Origin: Candidatus Microgenomates bacterium
GTDB lineage: Bacteria > Patescibacteria > Microgenomatia > JADHYG01
DNA: 9,230 nt
Assembly (NCBI GenBank): GCA_016782545.1
Contig: JADHYG010000040.1
Coordinates: forward strand, 1-9,230
Direction of reading: 5' to 3'
Shown: piece after piece, positions 6,353 to 9,230 of the stretch
Layout of the letters: the number at the start of each line of letters is the position of its first letter
How positions within the stretch are numbered: the stretch's first letter is position 1
Notes under the pieces: model-generated
Told to the model about the DNA's origin: nothing
Database searches by the model: none
What the model saw: the letters and a program-made list of their open reading frames with translations, nothing else
Position numbers and translations under genes: made by a program

Positions 6353-7215
6353 TTAATAAATCTTTTTATCAGTTTATAAACTCCCCAATTAAACTCAGCT
6401 GGAAACAAAAGCCCGCTAATAAGTTGACCTAACCAAAACAAATGAATCCAAAAAGGAGCTTTTTTAATGTGTTTATCAGTCCACAAATGCATTTTATAAG
6501 TGCTAAGAGCTAATTTTCTAAAATATTTAAAAGAAGCAGCTTCTTGATGCCATCTTACTTCTACTAAAGGCTTTCCTATGTTGGCAAGTTTGCCTAATTG
6601 TCCCATTCGGTACCAAAGATGAGTGTCATCAGCCGGCCACATGGATTGATCATAGCCGCTCGCTTTTAAGGCAGTGTTTTTGCGATACATGACCGAAGGG
6701 TCAGAAAAGGGGCTGACAATGTACCAAAGCTTTTTAATCTCTTTATCTTTTTTCAAAAACTTGATTATTTCATATTTTTCACTGCCGTCTTTAAACATTT
6801 TAATATAAGAACCAACAGCAACAACTTCTAGATGATTTTCTAAAAATTTAACTTGAGTTTTCAGTCTGTCAGCTAACATGCGGTCGTCTTGATTTATTCT
6901 GGCAATATATTTACCCTGAGCTTGTTTAAGGGCAAAGTTTAAAGTTCTTCCTAAGCCTCTATTTTTATTAAAATAATAAAATTTAACCTTTTTATATTTT
7001 TCTTCCAAACCATTACAAATTCTTTTGCTTTTATCAGTTGAACCATCGTCAATTAACAAAATCTCAAAGTTTTTAAAAGTGCTTTTTTGAACTGATTTAA
7101 CTGTTTCCTCAATAAAAACACTCCCATTAAAAACAGGTATGACAATTGAGACTAGTGCTTGCCCGCCTAAATGCTTTAGCTTTTGGCAGGGTGTTTTTTT
7201 ACTTTTTTTGCTCAT
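6247..7215 (-). CDS. Family 2 glycosyltransferase (GT-A fold)
   Basis: This is a 322-residue enzyme of glycosyltransferase family 2, transferring a sugar from a nucleotide-sugar donor. Visible motifs are VSIVIPVFNG (22-31), DDGSTD (56-61, nucleotide binding), NRGLG (85-89), the metal-binding ARINQDD (105-111), SDPSVMYRK (171-179) and PADDTHLWYRM (194-204), which holds the likely catalytic acid. After about residue 230 the protein is basic with a hydrophobic stretch (IHLFWLGQLISGLLFP), suggesting membrane association. I chose ATG 7215, preceded by AAAAAGG; an upstream ATG at 7263 lacks a ribosome site. It overlaps the 86-residue gene by 17 bp and converges on the giant gene with a 106-bp overlap. 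A role in surface polysaccharide assembly is inferred from context. Residues about 8-20 come from a palindromic element. Confidence 0.88.
   Translation of the reverse strand: MSKKSKKTPCQKLKHLGGQALVSIVIPVFNGSVFIEETVKSVQKSTFKNFEILLIDDGSTDKSKRICNGLEEKYKKVKFYYFNKNRGLGRTLNFALKQAQGKYIARINQDDRMLADRLKTQVKFLENHLEVVAVGSYIKMFKDGSEKYEIIKFLKKDKEIKKLWYIVSPFSDPSVMYRKNTALKASGYDQSMWPADDTHLWYRMGQLGKLANIGKPLVEVRWHQEAASFKYFRKLALSTYKMHLWTDKHIKKAPFWIHLFWLGQLISGLLFPAEFNWGVYKLIKRFINQFKSFNGFLINFFAKKIKLAKVIIQPRKLSFSGV
6345..6376. repeat. Inverted repeat at the convergent gene ends
   Basis: TAAACTGAT (6345-6353) pairs with ATCAGTTTA (6368-6376) around a 14-base A/T loop. The stem contains the TGA stop of the giant gene and lies inside the GT2 coding sequence. 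It might slow or stop transcription from the left, but there is no clean U tract after it. Confidence 0.35.
7160..7188. repeat. Palindromic element within the GT2 N-terminus
   Basis: TGCC (7160-7163) pairs with GGCA (7185-7188), and inside them CTAAA (7167-7171) pairs with TTTAG (7175-7179). It encodes the peptide PCQKLKHLGGQA just before the first strand of the GT-A domain, which normally begins at or near the start codon. The stem is short and imperfect, so this is less certain than the element at 2814-2915. Confidence 0.45.
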
Positions 7216-7459
7216 AACCTTTTTCTTCCATGCAAAAGTGATACCATTTCTCATTTGGTTCATCGATGATTGTTTTATGTGTGTCTCCTAGTTGTTCAGT
7301 GGTGTATCGGCTTGAGACTAAACACTCATCAACCGCTTGATTTTTAATCACTTGTTTTTTAATTTCTAGCCATTGGTTAAAGCTTTGATAAGCCAATACA
7401 CTCACTAACGCCAAAACAGCGCCAATGATTAAAGCAGTGATAGTGTTAGTATTTTTCAT
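7199..7459 (-). CDS. Small single-pass membrane protein of unknown function
   Basis: This 86-residue protein has a short polar start, one hydrophobic helix (about 6-25, ITALIIGAVLALVSVLA) and a hydrophilic C-terminal part with two cysteines (Cys46 in AVDECLVSS, Cys76 in YHFCMEEKGY) that could form a disulfide. The lack of positive charge after the helix, compared with Lys2 before it, suggests the tail is exported. I do not recognise a named family. Small proteins of this design ending in a C-x-x-x-K-G-Y motif are, from memory, common as hypothetical proteins in CPR genomes. The gene is upstream of and overlaps the GT2 gene by 17 bp, so they are probably co-transcribed and coupled. The start ATG has no close Shine-Dalgarno; a GGAGGTG sits about 16 bases upstream inside a hairpin. 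Confidence 0.65.
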   Translation of the reverse strand: MKNTNTITALIIGAVLALVSVLAYQSFNQWLEIKKQVIKNQAVDECLVSSRYTTEQLGDTHKTIIDEPNEKWYHFCMEEKGYEQKK

Positions 7460-7475
7460 TTTTTAAATCTATTCC

Positions 7476-7523
7476 CACCTCCGAGGTGGCCCTGAGCTTG
7501 TCGAAGGGGACTCCTCGGAGGTG
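7476..7523. repeat. Nested palindrome with a CTTCGACAAGCTC-type core
   Basis: CACCTCCGAGG (7476-7486) and CCTCGGAGGTG (7513-7523) are perfect 11-bp inverted repeats. The centre holds CCCTGAGCTTGTCGAAGGG, which I recall as a dispersed palindrome found in unrelated genomes. The arm next to the 86-residue gene contains GGAGGTG on the - strand, so the structure could mask a ribosome site. Confidence 0.75.
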
Positions 7524-7537
7524 AAATCTTTATGTTT

Positions 7538-7587
7538 CATCCTCATCTCTGCCAATTAGTCTTTTCTAACAGGCAAGGGTGAGGATG
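7538..7587. repeat. Long imperfect hairpin
   Basis: CATCCTCA (7538-7545) pairs with TGAGGATG (7580-7587). Further in, TGCC-AA-TTAG pairs with CTAA-CA-GGCA around a TCTTTT loop. There is no adjacent T tract, so it reads as a palindromic element and not as a terminator. Confidence 0.6.
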
Positions 7588-7596
7588 GGAGCTGTC

Positions 7597-7669
7597 TGAA
7601 TTCTTTCTGTTGTGGTTGACCCTGTTGGGTCGGTTGTGATCCTTAGGGATCAACCGCAGAAATCATTCA
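7597..7669. repeat. Palindromic element with two inner hairpins
   Basis: The outer arms carry TGAAT, TTTCTG and GGTTGA on the left (7597-7619) and their complements TCAACC, CAGAAA and ATTCA on the right (7650-7669). Inside are GACCC/GGGTC (7618-7631) and TGATCC/GGATCA (7637-7652). This is a short mobile-looking element made of nested stems. Confidence 0.6.
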
Positions 7670-7672
7670 TAA

Positions 7673-7743
7673 TCCGCGACTTTTCAGTCGGGAAACTCCC
7701 TTCCACACATAGGCATCAGGGATTGGTCAAGCGCTCGGCCGAG
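7673..7743. repeat. Further small hairpins downstream of the LysM gene
   Basis: CGACT/AGTCG (7677-7690, with TCC/GGA extending it), GGGA/TCCC (7690-7700) and the perfect palindrome CTCGGCCGAG (7734-7743) lie between the repeat above and the LysM stop codon. On the - strand the first has a GAAA tetraloop. Some may help end LysM transcription, but no T tract follows any of them. No gene is visible in 7460-7766. Confidence 0.5.
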
Positions 7744-7766
7744 AGCTCACGGTTTGTAGGGGGTTC

Positions 7767-8732
7767 CTAGTTACAGCCTTTACCCCACCACGTCGGGAAG
7801 TCCCGGGCAGGGTTGACATCACTACACAGATGGAGACCTGAGTGGGCATAGGTGAGTTGCACCAGCCCATCAGACGTGTTTAAGTACAAGCACTTCCCCT
7901 CTGTGCAGTCCAGGGCAAGAACATGGCCCTGGATCTGACCCTCCTGAACCCAGAAGATGTCCAGCGTATTTCCCGCCTGGTACGAAGCTGGACCACTGGT
8001 ACGGTGACGTGCGCCTGGATAAACATTGGCGAGTTCATCCAGTCGCACGTAGATCTGGTTAGGATCCGTGCACTTCCAGGTGTTGATGATGTCAATCACG
8101 TACGTCGTCTTGACGCAGTCGGTGACCGGCACACCCGTGCTGAGCCTGATCGAGCCGCCCGGTGTTTCCCAGACAACCGTGGTCCCTGGATGCTGTTTCC
8201 AAACTCCAGTGTTGACATCCACGAGCCACTCGGAGACCCTCCCGCCGTAGCTAGGATCGGCGATGTAGCTTCCGGTCCAGACGACCAAAACCTCGCTTGG
8301 CCCGGTCGTTGCGATCCAGCCGCCCATCGGGTGATCGACCTTCTCGGGCCGTGCGTCGAGCCAGTCGATCAGATCGTATGGGTCGGTAATGTTCGCCGTC
8401 AGCGTCTGGAACTGGGTCCAGGTGGTCATAGTTGTGGTCGTCGTTACCGCGGTCACGCCGAGGTCGGGGATTTCGAGCACTGTGCCAATCTGGAGTGCGT
8501 TCGGATTCGGGATCTTAGCCGCGTTTGCTCCCCAGATCGCGGGCCACAAGCCGGCATTGCCGGGTCCATAAGCCCGGAGAGCAATTGAACTCAAGTTATC
8601 GCCCTTCACCACAGTGTAGGTCGCGCCGGCGACGGGGCCCGATCCGGCCCAAGCCGTTGTCGTTGGGATGACCAGCATTGTCACCACCAGTACTGCCATG
8701 AACAGTGATGCGAACTTCTTTTTGCTAAACAT
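7767..8732 (-). CDS. Secreted LysM-domain protein
   Basis: This 321-residue protein has a classical signal peptide (MFSKKKF, hydrophobic core, AWA before a likely cut after residue 29). A single LysM domain follows at about 38-91 (TYTVVKGDNLSSIALRAYG, then a GTVLEIPDL end), which binds N-acetylglucosamine in peptidoglycan or related glycans. After a Thr-rich linker (97-105) comes a unique 215-residue region rich in Trp, Gly and Thr, with six cysteines (206, 221, 276, 281, 303, 320) that could form three disulfides. I see no hydrolase signature there. The start has a strong AGGAGG seven bases upstream. G+C content and codon choice differ sharply from the neighbours, suggesting transfer from a G+C-rich source. 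Palindromic repeats flank both ends. A wall-bound adhesin, toxin or enzyme are all possible. Confidence 0.85.
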   Translation of the reverse strand: MFSKKKFASLFMAVLVVTMLVIPTTTAWAGSGPVAGATYTVVKGDNLSSIALRAYGPGNAGLWPAIWGANAAKIPNPNALQIGTVLEIPDLGVTAVTTTTTMTTWTQFQTLTANITDPYDLIDWLDARPEKVDHPMGGWIATTGPSEVLVVWTGSYIADPSYGGRVSEWLVDVNTGVWKQHPGTTVVWETPGGSIRLSTGVPVTDCVKTTYVIDIINTWKCTDPNQIYVRLDELANVYPGARHRTSGPASYQAGNTLDIFWVQEGQIQGHVLALDCTEGKCLYLNTSDGLVQLTYAHSGLHLCSDVNPARDFPTWWGKGCN

Positions 8733-8737
8733 TGTCT

Positions 8738-8747
8738 TACCTCCTCA
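8738..8747 (-). promoter_or_regulatory. Strong Shine-Dalgarno of the LysM gene
   Basis: On the - strand this reads TGAGGAGGTA with seven bases from AGGAGG to the ATG at 8732. It fixes the start and contrasts with the leaderless-looking starts at 681 and 2108. Confidence 0.85.
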
Positions 8748-8764
8748 GCTGATTTTTCGTTACC

Positions 8765-8798
8765 CGCTTTCCGGGATTTTCTTATTCTCCAGAAAGCG
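8765..8798. repeat. Hairpin in the LysM leader
   Basis: CGCTTTCCGG (8765-8774) pairs with CCAGAAAGCG (8789-8798) with one mismatch on the + strand that becomes a G:U wobble on the - strand, around a 14-base loop. It lies some 18 bases from the Shine-Dalgarno of the LysM gene, so it would be the last fold before the ribosome site in a LysM mRNA. Confidence 0.65.
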
Positions 8799-8817
8799 AG
8801 TTGTGGATCTAAACTAT

Positions 8818-8890
8818 GTCTCCAGTCCTTGCCAGTCAAGGACTCCTCAGGGAATAATTCCCTTTGGTCCCGCTGAAGCGGGTGGGAGAC
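8818..8890. other. 73-base cloverleaf-like structure upstream of the LysM gene
   Basis: GTCTCC (8818-8823) and GGAGAC (8885-8890) close a junction holding three hairpins in a row: AGTCCTTG/CAAGGACT (8824-8844), GGGAAT/ATTCCC (8850-8862) and CCCGCT/AGCGGG (8869-8882). The size and plan recall a tRNA, but there is no T-loop sequence, no anticodon-arm consensus and no CCA. It could be a structured 5' UTR of the LysM mRNA, or a composite palindromic repeat. Confidence 0.6.
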
Positions 8891-8940
8891 TTGGCCAATA
8901 AAGGTTTTTTTCGATATTTTCCTCCTTTTTTCTTTTACTA

Positions 8941-9125
8941 CTTGTCAGCAAAAAAGCTGCTAACAAGCGCAGGCAAGGGTAAATCTATCCAATGTCATTC
9001 CTGCGAAAGCAGGAATCTATATAGATTCCAAATCAAGTTTGGAATGACAGAAATGTAGATCCTGAAACGAGTTCAGGATGACATTGGATAATTTACCCCT
9101 CTCTGCGCCTGTCAGCCCTGCTGAC
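8941..9125. mobile_element. MITE-like palindromic element with long inverted arms
   Basis: The arms are long and imperfect. Both read, from outside in, GTCAGC plus a small hairpin, then GCT(A/G)ACA(A/G)GCGCAG, GGGTAAAT, and ATCCAATGTCAT (8987-8998; complement at 9078-9089 perfect over 12 bp). The centre has three related hairpins: ATTCCTGC/GCAGGAAT, ATTCCAAA/TTTGGAAT and ATCCTGAA/TTCAGGAT. Units of this kind (CATTCCTGCGAAAGCAGGAA) are, from memory, dispersed in many bacterial genomes. There is no transposase and no coding frame of note, so any movement would depend on a protein encoded elsewhere. Confidence 0.7.
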
Positions 9126-9183
9126 TAAACTTTAGGAGGAGCTTGGCTCTGGATTTCTGGAGGTAGAGTGTTTATTATTTAGC

Positions 9184-9221
9184 TACCCAAAAACAGCGAC
9201 GATCGTTCATGTTTTTGGGTA
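9184..9221. repeat. Perfect 12-bp inverted repeat near the right edge
   Basis: TACCCAAAAACA (9184-9195) and TGTTTTTGGGTA (9210-9221) enclose a 14-base loop containing the palindrome ACGATCGT. It may continue the palindrome cluster or mark the end of a gene beyond the window. Bases 9126-9183 show nothing I can support. Confidence 0.7.
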
Positions 9222-9230
9222 TCTGAGCCT

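Noticed and set aside
7216..7263. Upstream ATG at 7263 for the GT2 enzyme
   Set aside because: No ribosome-binding site, and it would lengthen the overlap with the 86-residue gene to 65 bp.
7923..8588. Long + strand open frame (221 codons) opposite the LysM gene
   Set aside because: It is a by-product of G+C-rich codons on the other strand. The LysM reading has a signal peptide, a recognisable domain and a strong ribosome site; this one has none.
8818..8890. tRNA gene
   Set aside because: It has the size and cloverleaf plan, but no T-loop consensus, no recognisable anticodon arm and no CCA on either strand.
8864..9058. + strand open frame of 64 codons containing CHSCESRNL
   Set aside because: The peptide is the translation of the palindromic repeat, a familiar false gene call. 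There is no ribosome site or domain.
7476..9125. Insertion sequence or transposon
   Set aside because: No transposase or integrase frame is present between or near the repeats.

Overview
The window looks like an accessory region of a Patescibacteria (CPR) chromosome, probably Microgenomates- or Parcubacteria-like. The genes are mostly A+T rich (bases 4921-4980 are 17/60 G+C). The small hypothetical genes, a very large multi-pass membrane glycosyltransferase-like protein and the YafQ/RelE toxin modules fit that group. The lineage is inferred from gene style, because no rRNA or ribosomal protein is present. TGA is used as a stop, so the standard bacterial code (11) applies.

Layout. 1-1195: two tandem type II toxin-antitoxin modules of one family on the + strand, the first cut by the window edge; a consensus extended -10 promoter sits directly before the second. 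1189-2062: a scrambled segment. On the - strand it holds a 136-residue protein resembling the barnase/EndoU/colicin/RelE-like nucleases, flanked by two degraded copies of a C-terminal membrane-tail module. On the + strand a perfect promoter fires straight into a terminator hairpin facing the nuclease gene's 3' end. 2108-6352: a 1414-residue GT-C/YfhO-like membrane protein that carries an in-frame triple-hairpin insertion. 6247-7459: on the - strand, an 86-residue single-pass protein followed by a family 2 glycosyltransferase, which converges on the giant gene with a 106-bp overlap. 7460-9230: a G+C-rich secreted LysM protein gene (39/60 G+C at 8281-8340) on the - strand. It is bracketed on both sides by dense palindromic elements and has a heavily folded 5' leader.

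How the parts relate. The giant membrane protein and the GT2 enzyme plausibly act on surface glycans, and the LysM protein on or at the cell wall, so the right part reads as a cell-surface locus. The left part is toxin and nuclease content. The most informative observation is that the two small - strand fragments at 1189-1347 and about 1880-2062 align without gaps to the last 50 or so residues of the 1414-residue protein. In each fragment the variable 15-residue linker is encoded by a five-unit, 7-bp tandem repeat, and the repeat unit differs between the copies. They look like 3' remnants of lost paralogues, so the locus probably once held several giant genes. Palindromic elements recur through the right third and have also entered two protein-coding sequences.
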